DNA from: UBA6770 sp965661115
GTDB taxonomy: Bacteria > Bacteroidota > Bacteroidia > Flavobacteriales_G > Salibacteraceae
Length of the DNA: 18,158 nucleotides
Direction: 5' to 3'
NCBI GenBank assembly: GCA_965661115.1
Contig: CBFICO010000047.1
Span: forward strand, 1-18,158
The position numbers were made by a program, and so were the translations under genes. Below the pieces are notes generated by a model. That model saw only the letters and a program-made list of their open reading frames with translations. It was not told the origin of the DNA and made no database searches. Below, one piece after another: positions 7,788-15,943 of the stretch; position 1 is the stretch's first letter, and the number at the start of each line of letters is the position of its first letter.

Positions 7788-8758
7788 TTCTTGAGTTTTT
7801 TGAAACGATGCTGCAGGATTACAGCCGACCCGAAAATTGCTGGTAGGGCAATATTAATTAACCACAAGGTGAAGGAGGCTGAAATAATACCTAAATCGTT
7901 GTTAGAAATGGTTCCAATAATTAACAATGCCATGCCCTCTCTTATTCCTAATTGAGATAGAGCCAAAGTGGGAATTATTACTAGCGATAGAAAAACTAAG
8001 GGGATTAGGATGAGGTTATTAGTTTCAATTAATTCTACCCCATAAAAGTTTAATAGAAGAGCATATTGAGTGGTAAAAACTAGGTAGCGAATAACACTCA
8101 TGGAAAGAATAGGAAGAAGAATGTCGGATTCAATTTTAGAGGTAAAAAACGGATTTTTTAACAGCTTTTGAAGCCATTTAAATCTAGATACCCATTTTAA
8201 AATGGAGGTACTCCTGAAATAGATGAGCAGCACAAACAGAATTACAATGCCACTTAACGACTGAAATAGTAGTTGAGAAAACTCTATTGAACTATCGATG
8301 AAAGTCGGGGTAACACAAATCAATGCTGCACAACCTAGGATAAGCGTAGTTGATAATTGAGCGAAGCTGCAAACGGCGTTAGCTAATACACCTTGAAGCC
8401 TATGTTCGTTGGGGATGGTGAGAACTCGCCCAATAAACTCTCCAATTCTGTTGGGTGTAAAAACGCCAAGAGTAACGCCTGCTAGAATTGATTTAAAAGC
8501 GGGTAGTGGTTTTAATTTAAATTGCGAGGTTAGCGAATAACTCCATTTTTTACTCTCCAAATACCAGTTTATTGGCATAAGTAGCAAGCCAAAAATAAAG
8601 AGCAATACATTCGATTCGTTTATAATGGAGTATTGGTAAGATAAAATTTCTTCCGTTGAATAATGGTTGAGCGTCTTATAGATAATCCAAACAAAAACCG
8701 TGATTACCATGGCTGTTTTAACTGTAAATAGTGGATATGAAGTTTTGTTTGAGGTCAA
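7784..8758 (-). CDS. Polytopic membrane protein, LPG-synthase TM / flippase-like (UPF0104) family
   Basis: A 324-residue protein with about eight to nine predicted transmembrane segments, near 13-30, 48-66, 86-101, 124-148, 166-182, 216-236, 248-265, 269-284 and 291-313. Two conserved motifs place it in the lysylphosphatidylglycerol synthase transmembrane-region family: TPNRIGEFIGR (101-111) and SQLGIREGMALLII (268-281). Members without the cytosolic aminoacyltransferase domain, like this one, are called flippase-like and often sit beside glycosyltransferases, where they are thought to move lipid-linked material across the inner membrane. Here the family 2 glycosyltransferase follows with a 4-base overlap, which supports a shared pathway. 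The gene is divergent from ruvC, and a Bacteroidota-type -7 box (8791-8798) lies just upstream. The family is solid; the transported lipid is unknown. Confidence 0.87.
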   Translation of the reverse strand: MTSNKTSYPLFTVKTAMVITVFVWIIYKTLNHYSTEEILSYQYSIINESNVLLFIFGLLLMPINWYLESKKWSYSLTSQFKLKPLPAFKSILAGVTLGVFTPNRIGEFIGRVLTIPNEHRLQGVLANAVCSFAQLSTTLILGCAALICVTPTFIDSSIEFSQLLFQSLSGIVILFVLLIYFRSTSILKWVSRFKWLQKLLKNPFFTSKIESDILLPILSMSVIRYLVFTTQYALLLNFYGVELIETNNLILIPLVFLSLVIIPTLALSQLGIREGMALLIIGTISNNDLGIISASFTLWLINIALPAIFGSAVILQHRFKKLKK

Positions 8759-8790
8759 TGAAAAAGTTTTAAATGCTATCTTGACGGCCT

Positions 8791-8798
8791 CAAAGGTA
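8791..8798 (-). promoter_or_regulatory. Candidate -7 promoter element for the flippase-like/glycosyltransferase genes
   Basis: Read on the minus strand this is TACCTTTG, a full match to the Bacteroidota -7 consensus TAnnTTTG. It sits 33 bases upstream of the ATG at 8758, in the only divergent intergenic region of the window (8759-8814). I do not find the companion -33 TTG at the usual spacing, which would fall inside the start of ruvC, so support is partial. For ruvC itself the best plus-strand candidate is TATCTTGA at 8777-8784, a poorer match. Confidence 0.4.
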
Positions 8799-8814
8799 TA
8801 GCACCGAAAGAAAG

Positions 8815-9363
8815 ATGGAAGATAAAATTATATTGGGGATGGACCCAGGTACAACCTTAATGGGTTATGGGCTAGTTCACGTTCAAAATAAGAAGCTTTC
8901 ATTGATAAACATGGGTGTAATTCATCTTAATAAATTGCCAGAACACTCCGATAAGCTTAAGCGGATTTTTGAACGCACGTTGCAACTCATCGATACGTAT
9001 CATCCCGATGAGTTTGCGGTTGAAGCTCCGTTCTACGGTAAGAATGTTCAGTCTATGTTAAAGCTGGGAAGGGCGCAAGGCGTTTCTATGGCTGCGGCAT
9101 TATATAGAGATATTCCCATTATGGAATACTCACCTAGAAAGATAAAGCAATCTATTACCGGAAACGGAAACGCTAGTAAAGAACAAGTTGCGGCTATGCT
9201 TAAAAACTTGATGAAAATTGATGAAATGCCTAAGCACTTAGATGCAACTGATGGTTTGGCTGCTGCGGTGTGTCATTATTTTCAAAGTGGAGTTTCTAAC
9301 GAAGGAAAAAAGTACACGGGTTGGGCTTCGTTTGTGAAAAACAACCCGAAACGAACCAATTAA
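8815..9363 (+). CDS. ruvC: Holliday junction resolvase RuvC
   Basis: A 182-residue endonuclease that resolves four-way DNA junctions in recombination and repair together with RuvAB. All four acidic catalytic residues are visible: Asp10 in GMDPGTT, Glu70 in AVEAPF, and Asp143 and Asp146 in DATDGLAA. The motif KLGRAQG (83-89) is also typical. The length fits the family, and the tail KKYTGWASFVKNN resembles Bacteroidota RuvC proteins. The ATG at 8815 starts a normal N-terminus with the first Asp at position 10 (position 7 in E. coli). It is the only clear plus-strand gene here, transcribed divergently from the flippase-like gene and convergently with the HIT gene. Its stop overlaps the HIT stop, so its terminator must lie within or beyond the antisense of that gene. 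Confidence 0.97.
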   Translation: MEDKIILGMDPGTTLMGYGLVHVQNKKLSLINMGVIHLNKLPEHSDKLKRIFERTLQLIDTYHPDEFAVEAPFYGKNVQSMLKLGRAQGVSMAAALYRDIPIMEYSPRKIKQSITGNGNASKEQVAAMLKNLMKIDEMPKHLDATDGLAAAVCHYFQSGVSNEGKKYTGWASFVKNNPKRTN

Positions 9364-9752
9364 AGCAATCCTCTAATTTTTGAGGCTGTGTTTTCAAATT
9401 CTTCTTTCGAGAAGCTCTTTTTTGGTTGGGAAAAATTCATATCCGATTCTTTATCGATAGGAATTAAATGTATATGGGCGTGAGGAACCTCGAGTCCGAT
9501 AACGGTCATTCCTATGCGATTACAATCAATTGCTTTTTTTAATGCCTCAGCAATTTGTTTCGCAAAAGCAAAAAGTGCAATGTAGTTCGATTCATCAAGC
9601 TCAAATAATTGATCCACTTCTTTTTTTGGGACCACCAATAGATGCCCTTCTTGTAAGGGGTTAATATCGAGGAATGCAAAGCAAGTGTCATTCTCGGCTA
9701 TTTTGTAGCACGGAATTTTACCTGCAATAATTTTTGTAAAGATGCTCGACAT
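9360..9752 (-). CDS. HIT-family (histidine triad) nucleotide-binding protein
   Basis: A 130-residue cytoplasmic protein of the HIT superfamily, closest in layout to the Hint branch, which hydrolyses purine nucleoside phosphoramidates. Visible features are the N-terminal FTKIIAGKIPCYKI (5-18), FLDINPLQEGHLLVVPK (27-43) and the triad VPHAHIHLIP (89-98). His91, His93 and His95 form the HxHxH; the middle one is expected to be the nucleophile. The start codon shares one base with the greA stop (TAATG at 9750-9754), implying translational coupling. The stop overlaps that of ruvC on the other strand. Physiological substrate is unknown. Confidence 0.95.
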   Translation of the reverse strand: MSSIFTKIIAGKIPCYKIAENDTCFAFLDINPLQEGHLLVVPKKEVDQLFELDESNYIALFAFAKQIAEALKKAIDCNRIGMTVIGLEVPHAHIHLIPIDKESDMNFSQPKKSFSKEEFENTASKIRGLL

Positions 9753-10225
9753 TATCTCGAAATGTCAAGGATTTTGAAATTTAGTACACCAGCTGGAATA
9801 GTTACTTCGGCAATGTCTCCTTTTTCTTTACCTAATAAACCTTTTCCGATAGGGGAGTCAACACTAATTTTTCCTGCTTTTAAGTCTTGCTCGTTTTCTG
9901 CTACAAGCGTGTAAGTCATTTTCTGCTTATTTGCTTGATTTTCGATGGACACTTTAGAAAGAATGCGCACTTTAGAATTGTCCATCACGCTTTCGTCAAC
10001 AACTCTTGCGTTACTAATTAGCTCTTCTAATTGGCTGATTTTTAGTTCAAGTAAACCCTGAGCTTCTTTTGCAGCATCGTATTCTGCATTTTCAGACAAA
10101 TCGCCTTTATCTCTGGCCTCGGCAATTTGTTGTGAAATTGCAGGTCGTTCAACAGTTTTAAGTTGTTGTACTTCGTCTCTTAATTTTTGTAATCCTTCTT
10201 CAGTGTAATAAGCAACTTTAGACAT
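9752..10225 (-). CDS. greA: Transcription elongation factor GreA
   Basis: A 157-residue factor that enters the RNA polymerase secondary channel and stimulates cleavage of backtracked RNA. The N-terminal antiparallel coiled coil (about 1-75) carries the tip motif ARDKGDLSENAEYDAAKE (37-54), including the acidic pair Asp42 and Glu45, equivalent to E. coli Asp41 and Glu44. The C-terminal FKBP-like domain has the family signature DSPIGKGLLGKEKGD (123-137). Length is normal. It lies 35 bases beyond the intrinsic terminator of the envelope operon and is followed directly by the HIT gene. I found no convincing -33/-7 promoter in the 35-base leader, so its promoter may lie inside or above the terminator. 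Confidence 0.97.
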   Translation of the reverse strand: MSKVAYYTEEGLQKLRDEVQQLKTVERPAISQQIAEARDKGDLSENAEYDAAKEAQGLLELKISQLEELISNARVVDESVMDNSKVRILSKVSIENQANKQKMTYTLVAENEQDLKAGKISVDSPIGKGLLGKEKGDIAEVTIPAGVLNFKILDISR

Positions 10226-10252
10226 ATTATCCAGTATTTAGTGATGCTATTA

Positions 10253-10287
10253 AATTAAAAAATGGAATCCCTACTAGGGATTCCATT
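10253..10287 (-). terminator. Intrinsic terminator of the receptor/giant protein/PorV-like operon
   Basis: On the minus strand, starting 23 bases after the stop at 10311, an 11-base-pair stem (AATGGAATCCC and GGGATTCCATT, 10261-10271 and 10277-10287) encloses a five-base loop. The two inner TA pairs make the whole element a near-perfect 27-base palindrome. The stem runs straight into a U-rich tract (TTTTTTAATTTA) in the minus direction. This is the strongest terminator in the window and separates the envelope operon from greA. On the plus strand a T-run (about 10302-10309) is further away, so any function there would be weaker. Confidence 0.88.
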
Positions 10288-10310
10288 CTTAAACTGTCTA
10301 TATTTTTTTA

Positions 10311-11390
10311 TTATAAATTCAAACGCAAACCAAACATATGGTTTCCACCATACGGGTTTGTAAGAACATACGAGTAATCGATAGCGATGTTGGTTCCATT
10401 TTCATTGATTGGATAGGCAAACGTTAATCCAGTAGTAGGGCCAGAGTACATGGTAGTTCTTTCATTTGTAGAAAAAATACCTTGTTGATACATAAGACCA
10501 GCTCTTACCATAACCATTTCATTCCAACCATACTCAACTCCTACCCTCAATTCATCTTTTCCAAATGATTTAGAAACAAAAGTACCAGCTGGAGTAATTC
10601 TGTGGTCTGTTTTACCACTTTTCCCAGTGGTATCAGATTTAGCACCTACATATATATCGTACGAAACTCCTAAGTTTAATTCGGCAGGCATTTCAAATGC
10701 CTCACTTCTTTGATTGAAGGTAAATTCTTTGTCTTCAAACTCAGTTTTTACCGCTAGACCGTTACCTTCAAACTTTAGTTTAGGACCAATGTTTCTAAGT
10801 GCGATGCCAAATTTTAGATTATCATCTAATCCTGTAACGTATCTAATACCAATATCAAAAGCTACACCTTGTGTTTTTACATCAGTAATGGATTCAGATA
10901 TGATTTTCACAGCCACACCAGCATAAATACTATTAGAGAATGCTTTAGCATATGCCAGATTAAGGTTAAGGAATTGAGGAGCAAATACACCAATACCACC
11001 TTCAGGGTTATCTTCGGTAGTAACGTCAATTTCACCAAATGCCATATTCATTATCGAAAATCCAATAACGTTACCCTCTCCAACTTTTTGTGAAAGTCCG
11101 AAAGTGTTCAATGTTGAAGCACCGCCCATAAAGCGTGTGTAACCATATTGAATTTCAGTTTTTGGTGTAAATGCCAAACCTGAAATGTTTGAAGCTATAG
11201 ACTCAAGACCAATAACTGATGTAGAATTAGCACCAGCAAACCCTGAACTTCTAGTCCAAGGATTGATCATAAGTTCGTTCGCTCCGTTTTGTCCTATCCT
11301 ATCTTTATTCCCCGCAAATACGGTACTGGAAATAGTTAAACCGATAAACGATAGCAGTAGTAATAATCTATTATGTCTGTATTTCATCAT
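10311..11390 (-). CDS. PorV/PorQ-family outer-membrane beta-barrel protein
   Basis: An outer-membrane barrel of the PorV/PorQ (UPF0164-like) family. PorV is the type IX secretion shuttle that binds the C-terminal signal of cargo; PorQ homologues belong to the attachment complex. The frame is open to an ATG at 11414, giving 367 residues. I prefer the ATG at 11390 (359 residues) because it begins MMKYRHNRLLLLL, a normal signal peptide ending in TVFA before GNKD. Just after it comes the family opening motif, NPWTRSSGFAGANSTSVIG, then ESIASNISGLA. The remainder alternates amphipathic strands with Gly/Asn turns (GVAVKIISES, FDIGIRYVTG, KFGIALRNIGPKLKF) and ends FGLRLNL, an aromatic/hydrophobic barrel end. 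It is last in the operon, 29 bases after the giant protein gene, and is followed by the terminator. Its dedicated pairing with that protein suggests cargo handling. It is probably an accessory paralogue, not the main PorV. Confidence 0.85.
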   Translation of the reverse strand: MMKYRHNRLLLLLSFIGLTISSTVFAGNKDRIGQNGANELMINPWTRSSGFAGANSTSVIGLESIASNISGLAFTPKTEIQYGYTRFMGGASTLNTFGLSQKVGEGNVIGFSIMNMAFGEIDVTTEDNPEGGIGVFAPQFLNLNLAYAKAFSNSIYAGVAVKIISESITDVKTQGVAFDIGIRYVTGLDDNLKFGIALRNIGPKLKFEGNGLAVKTEFEDKEFTFNQRSEAFEMPAELNLGVSYDIYVGAKSDTTGKSGKTDHRITPAGTFVSKSFGKDELRVGVEYGWNEMVMVRAGLMYQQGIFSTNERTTMYSGPTTGLTFAYPINENGTNIAIDYSYVLTNPYGGNHMFGLRLNL

Positions 11391-11419
11391 ATCTTGATTA
11401 ATCTCCCTAAACATTAATT

Positions 11420-14400
11420 CTAAAAGTTATCCAAATCAATAGGTCTCATAACGGCCATCCATTTCAGAACGGTTTCGCCAATACCCGGTGCATCAACGTG
11501 GATAATATACATACCAGAGGCAATAGGCACTCTAGCTTGGTTTTTAAGATCCCACTCCAAGAAAGTAATGGTATCGTCATCTTTTTCGAGTGTTCTTACC
11601 AAGGTTCCATTTATGGTGTAAATTCTTACCGTTACCGTTTTTGGTAAATTGGTAATAATCATTCGGTTATCCAGCTTACTCGTTTCGTACTTACTGTAAG
11701 CATAGTAAGGGTTAGGTACCGCTCGAATCAACTCTAAGGCATCTTTTGCAACCTGCGCATCGTTAAGGGTTGGCTGCATACCTTCTAACGAGAAGTTGTA
11801 CAACGGCATACCACCATTTGTTTGTTCTACAAACAACGAATCTACATCTGTTCCTAGTCTTCCGCTTTTATATTGAGTGGTATAAGTAATGTCCTTTGTA
11901 GGACTAATGGTCATTCCTCTGTAGTAGATCGTTGTATCTAATGAAGAATCTGCTTGTTCAATTACTCGAACAGGACCTGCGTTAACAAAGTACTTTTTAC
12001 CACCTTCAAGGCTTGTAGGCGCAACTGGATCGCCAATACCCCATGCTTGGTACTCATGCTGAACTCTTAATCGAATAGTTACTTTGTTTTTAAGCAAGTC
12101 ATCGCCAAACTCTTTGCCCTCAGCAAGCAGAGGATTCATAACCCACATACCAGCTCTAAACACACTAGCAGCAGCATTGTGCAATGCAGAGTCTGCGTTA
12201 TTAGGTCTGTTACTTAAATATCCTCTAACATTTCTGAGTTTAGACTCCATCCATTTTCCTGCATCATAACGAGGCATTCTGTTGTCTGGATCATTGTAAT
12301 CAAAATTTAATAACGGTAGTTTGAAAAGACTTCTTGAATACTTGTCATACGAAGCTACTTCATCTTCTACTGCATTGTTTCTGAATACATAAATGTAGTG
12401 CTTACCACCACCTCGGTATTGTCTTAATGGACCTTCTAAATCTGTACTAGTAGGGTTCCACTTCATGTCTCTACCGTTTTCTTCAATGAGGTAAGAATCT
12501 TCACCAAAAGCCATGTTTAATCGTTCTCCTGTTTCTACATCAATTGCATAGCCAGGGAACCAACCCATACCTTTAGCCGCAATGTAATGTGGATCGCTTG
12601 GGTTATTTGATGGAGCAGCATTGGTGTCTGCTGGATTACCTTCTTTATCCACCGAAGGAGCATCTCTCAACTGACCTCTAATGGCGTTCCCCTCACTTTC
12701 AGAAATGGTATCGCTCATTTCTAAAACTGGGCAACGAGTCCAATGGTCTTTATTATACGTAAGCACAATATTCACCCCATGCAGGTAGTTCAGCTGGTTA
12801 ATAGAATCTGGAGGGATTACCATAGTAGCCAATGGAGTAGGGGTATCTCTTTCAATACCTCTCATGTCATATAACCAAAGGTGTCTGTACCCAGGGGTAA
12901 CAGCAGGGCTAAATTTTACTTCTGCTTTTAGGTATCCTGGAACTGGTCCACTAGGAGATTTCCAAGCTGTCATTCTAAATGGTGCGATGATACCACCTTC
13001 AATCTGCTCAAACTTTTGTAAGTCATCTAATCCTTGACCTTTTTTACCATTACCATCAAAGTAGTAGTTCCAATCATCGTAAGCGCTTTCATTTGTTCTA
13101 GATATTGGGTTATCCTCTAATGCACTGGTTCCTGAAAGGATCCAGTTCGATTCTACCGTTCCATCTACATCGGCAACACCAGTAAGCCATTGATCGCTCT
13201 GATCTTCAAAAGCAATTTCTGAGAATAGGAAACCGTTGTCTAACTCTCTAACACCTTCGCCACCGGCATTGGTAACCTGCCCAAGTGTGATAGAAATACC
13301 CAAGTCTGGGATAATTTTCTCGGTACCTACTTCTATGGTTCTGGTAGAGATAACGGTATCGGCAAACTTATCGCTGGTAATCATCCAATATGCATCGGTT
13401 AAATCTCCACGAGTAAGTCTATTTGTGTCTTGCAACCAAACGGTGTAGTTACCTCCTTTAATTGCCAATGGATCGATTACTTTGATAGATATTGGACCAG
13501 CTCCTTTTTCATAAGTAAGTTCTTTTACTCTATGGTCTGGAGAGGCCAAAATGGCATCAATACTCTCTTGTTTTACTCTCAGTACATTTCCACCGTTTCC
13601 AATTCCTTCAACTCGGGTAATCTCTACTCCATCGCCGTATTTAGCGTTAAGGGTAGTTCCACCGTTTTGGTTCTCAATTTTGTGTGGAATTCCTTTTACT
13701 GGAATAATAGCTCCTGTTGGTGCTTTACGGCTACCGATAAACTTACGGTTTGGCGAGTTAGGGTTAAATCCATAAGCAATGGCCATAAAATAGTAGGCTC
13801 TGTTGTTTACCAATTGAGTTACTCCATCAGCAAATGCATCTTGCGTGATTTGGAAAGAAGTACGAATACCTCTGTTTTCTCCAGCTACTTCAAGTACCGG
13901 AACTTCGGTTTGTAAATCGCTATCAAACGGACGGTTTACAATATCGCTAACGGTATCGCGCACATCTACTTGTGCAATTAATCGTGCTTTTGAAGGATCT
14001 TTTAAATCACCCGTTGAAACCGCGTTGTTTTTCAATTGGTAAATCATATATCCTTGGAATCTGTAGGTTTTAAATGCCTCAATTTCTTCATCAGTAATTG
14101 GACGACCGTTAATAGAGTCTGGTGCGATAATAGTTGCATCTGACTCTGCGTATCCTTCGTTGAAGTTGTTTGACAATAATGGGTTGTCTAGGAATAGAAT
14201 CAATTCGTTTTCTAATTCTCTGATAGTTAATGTTGGTGCATCTGGTCCACTTAAGATACGGAAACAGTTATCGAAAAGTGCCTGTGTTTTGTCATCGGCT
14301 TTTTTCAACACGTTAATTGAGCTTAGGTTATTACCATTAGTTGCTCTTGCCCAAACTACACCTACAGTAATGTTGTTTACTGCTCCTGGCTCAAGGGTAA

Positions 14401-15913
14401 ACGGTCCTGCAGATTGCATAAAACGTCTGTCACCAGGTGCGTTACCTGCTGTGGTTTCTGTCCATGGCTCTTGCACTCTACCGCTTGTACCCCATCCAAT
14501 TGGGTCTGTATCGTTAGGGAACATGTAATCTGCCTCGGTATTTGGGTCTGCCTTGCTATCGCCTTGGTGTCCTGTTCCACCGTAAAGCATTCTACTACCA
14601 TCTCTCCATACACTACGCAAGTAGTTGTAGAACTCAACTCCTGTTTGTGGATCTTGTGTTGCTTGTGGTCCTGAACTTCTGTTGTGGTACAAGAACTTAC
14701 GCATACCAAAACGTTCGTTGTCAATTACTCCATCGCCATATCCAATACCAATGCCTTTGTATGGGATACCTTTATTGGCAACTGCTTCTGCATATTTTTC
14801 GGTAAGTGGGTTATCCAACCCATCGTTATCTTGGAAAGGTCCTTGAAAGAAATCGACTCCAATTGCTGGTGGCAAAGTACCATATCCTACAACTCCTCTA
14901 CAGTCTTCATCTGAGTTATCTCCGTTGTAGCAGTATCCCAATCCTCTTTGTACATCACAACCTACTAAATCATCATCACTACATCCTAAATCGGCATCTA
15001 CCCATTGTCCGAAATAGGTATCGGTTAGGGTAAAGGTGCTTCTGTTTACTAGCTCGTAGTTGTAGAAGGTCATGTCGTTAATTTCATCGTTGGTAGCAAA
15101 TGCAAAAGCTTGCGCTCTGATTTCCATACCAATGGAAGCGGCTCCTGTTTCGGTGTGTACATTCCCCTTATCGTTGAACACCCACCAAAGGTTTTGGTCT
15201 CCGAATAGGTTTACAATACGCTCTTTACAATCGCTTGAGTTGTTTAGGTCATAAGCAGGGTAATCTCCTTGCGTAGGGTCGTAGTCTCCATCTCCGTTTC
15301 TATCTACAAACGGTGCTAAATCGTCTGCTTCGTTGTATGGAGGAAAGGCTCTACCTTTTGCTGGGTAATCCAAAATATTTGCTGGAATAGAGTAACCTGG
15401 ATACTGATCGGCTTGTTTACTGGTTCCGTTTGCTGCATCGTCTATTCCTGCTTCAAACCAACCTACAAACTCGGCTACTTCTGCTCTGGTAGTAGGAAAG
15501 TGTCTGTCGTACTCTACACAAGTTGCGGGGTCAATCTCGGCATCAATTAAACTCAATGGGCCCGTCCAAAAGTCTTGTCCACTGGCTCTAAACATCTGTG
15601 CAGCTACTTTTAGCTGACCTGAGATATCTCTACCTCCTAACCACAATGAACCGGCAAACAAAGCGGTATGACCACTGTTTTTTGGAATCTCGTATTGTGC
15701 TCTGGTGAAATCCCACCACATGTCTCCTCCAGTTTGGATGAGTGCTCTGGTGTTGTTTATATCTAACTCTGTACTACTAGTAGCCGGCGAACAGTTTGCT
15801 GCCAAACTTCCGTTTGGTTTGCTCCCACCTCTACTACCACCTTTGTCTCCAATGTGCGCAAAGGCCATAGTGCCACTACATAATAACGCAATAAGTATGT
15901 TAAGTTTTTTCAT
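11420..15913 (-). CDS. Giant secreted protein with FlgD-like/T9SS-like C-terminal module
   Basis: A 1497-residue exported protein of unknown function. The signal peptide is residues 1-19 (ends MAFA before HIGDK). Near the N-terminus are GGDMWWDFTRAQYEIPK (62-78) and LFAGSLWLGG (85-94). DRNGDGDYDP (204-213) is a calcium-loop-like motif. WVDADLGCSDDDLVGCD (304-320) followed by GLGYCYNG is acidic and Cys-containing, and recurs in this family of large Bacteroidota/Ignavibacteria proteins. The middle (about 550-1390) looks like tandem beta-sandwich or Fn3-like modules. The last about 100 residues form a Por-sorting/FlgD-like domain: RAVPNPYYAYSKYE (1397-1410), VRIYTINGTLVRTLEKDD (1429-1446), LEWDLKNQ, then IASGMYIIHVDAPG. 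It continues to MRPIDLDNF, not the usual Lys-rich end, so secretion by T9SS is likely but not certain. It lies between a TonB-dependent receptor gene (30 bases away) and a PorV-like gene. No enzyme motif was seen, so a structural or binding role seems likelier. Confidence 0.88.
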   Translation of the reverse strand: MKKLNILIALLCSGTMAFAHIGDKGGSRGGSKPNGSLAANCSPATSSTELDINNTRALIQTGGDMWWDFTRAQYEIPKNSGHTALFAGSLWLGGRDISGQLKVAAQMFRASGQDFWTGPLSLIDAEIDPATCVEYDRHFPTTRAEVAEFVGWFEAGIDDAANGTSKQADQYPGYSIPANILDYPAKGRAFPPYNEADDLAPFVDRNGDGDYDPTQGDYPAYDLNNSSDCKERIVNLFGDQNLWWVFNDKGNVHTETGAASIGMEIRAQAFAFATNDEINDMTFYNYELVNRSTFTLTDTYFGQWVDADLGCSDDDLVGCDVQRGLGYCYNGDNSDEDCRGVVGYGTLPPAIGVDFFQGPFQDNDGLDNPLTEKYAEAVANKGIPYKGIGIGYGDGVIDNERFGMRKFLYHNRSSGPQATQDPQTGVEFYNYLRSVWRDGSRMLYGGTGHQGDSKADPNTEADYMFPNDTDPIGWGTSGRVQEPWTETTAGNAPGDRRFMQSAGPFTLEPGAVNNITVGVVWARATNGNNLSSINVLKKADDKTQALFDNCFRILSGPDAPTLTIRELENELILFLDNPLLSNNFNEGYAESDATIIAPDSINGRPITDEEIEAFKTYRFQGYMIYQLKNNAVSTGDLKDPSKARLIAQVDVRDTVSDIVNRPFDSDLQTEVPVLEVAGENRGIRTSFQITQDAFADGVTQLVNNRAYYFMAIAYGFNPNSPNRKFIGSRKAPTGAIIPVKGIPHKIENQNGGTTLNAKYGDGVEITRVEGIGNGGNVLRVKQESIDAILASPDHRVKELTYEKGAGPISIKVIDPLAIKGGNYTVWLQDTNRLTRGDLTDAYWMITSDKFADTVISTRTIEVGTEKIIPDLGISITLGQVTNAGGEGVRELDNGFLFSEIAFEDQSDQWLTGVADVDGTVESNWILSGTSALEDNPISRTNESAYDDWNYYFDGNGKKGQGLDDLQKFEQIEGGIIAPFRMTAWKSPSGPVPGYLKAEVKFSPAVTPGYRHLWLYDMRGIERDTPTPLATMVIPPDSINQLNYLHGVNIVLTYNKDHWTRCPVLEMSDTISESEGNAIRGQLRDAPSVDKEGNPADTNAAPSNNPSDPHYIAAKGMGWFPGYAIDVETGERLNMAFGEDSYLIEENGRDMKWNPTSTDLEGPLRQYRGGGKHYIYVFRNNAVEDEVASYDKYSRSLFKLPLLNFDYNDPDNRMPRYDAGKWMESKLRNVRGYLSNRPNNADSALHNAAASVFRAGMWVMNPLLAEGKEFGDDLLKNKVTIRLRVQHEYQAWGIGDPVAPTSLEGGKKYFVNAGPVRVIEQADSSLDTTIYYRGMTISPTKDITYTTQYKSGRLGTDVDSLFVEQTNGGMPLYNFSLEGMQPTLNDAQVAKDALELIRAVPNPYYAYSKYETSKLDNRMIITNLPKTVTVRIYTINGTLVRTLEKDDDTITFLEWDLKNQARVPIASGMYIIHVDAPGIGETVLKWMAVMRPIDLDNF

Positions 15914-15943
15914 ATTCTTTAGTAATCTAAAACTGAGATTTTA

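Noticed and set aside
8777..8784. TATCTTGA as a -7 box for ruvC
   Set aside because: Two mismatches to the TTTG part and no TTG at the expected distance; not strong enough to list as a feature.
10331..10338. Minus-strand TATGTTTG, a full match to the Bacteroidota -7 consensus
   Set aside because: It lies in the coding end of the PorV-like gene, upstream of a strong terminator and more than 100 bases from greA, with no -33 TTG at suitable spacing; likely chance.
13430..13915. Plus-strand open frame of 161 codons
   Set aside because: Antisense inside the intact 1497-codon minus-strand gene; its translation is Ser/Phe/Tyr-rich with no domain, as expected for a shadow frame.
14160..14805. Cluster of overlapping open frames on both strands, including a second minus-strand frame at 14377-14724
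   Set aside because: All lie within the giant protein gene. Their Cys/Thr/Ser-rich translations arise from the codon bias of the true frame; no independent start signal or motif was seen.
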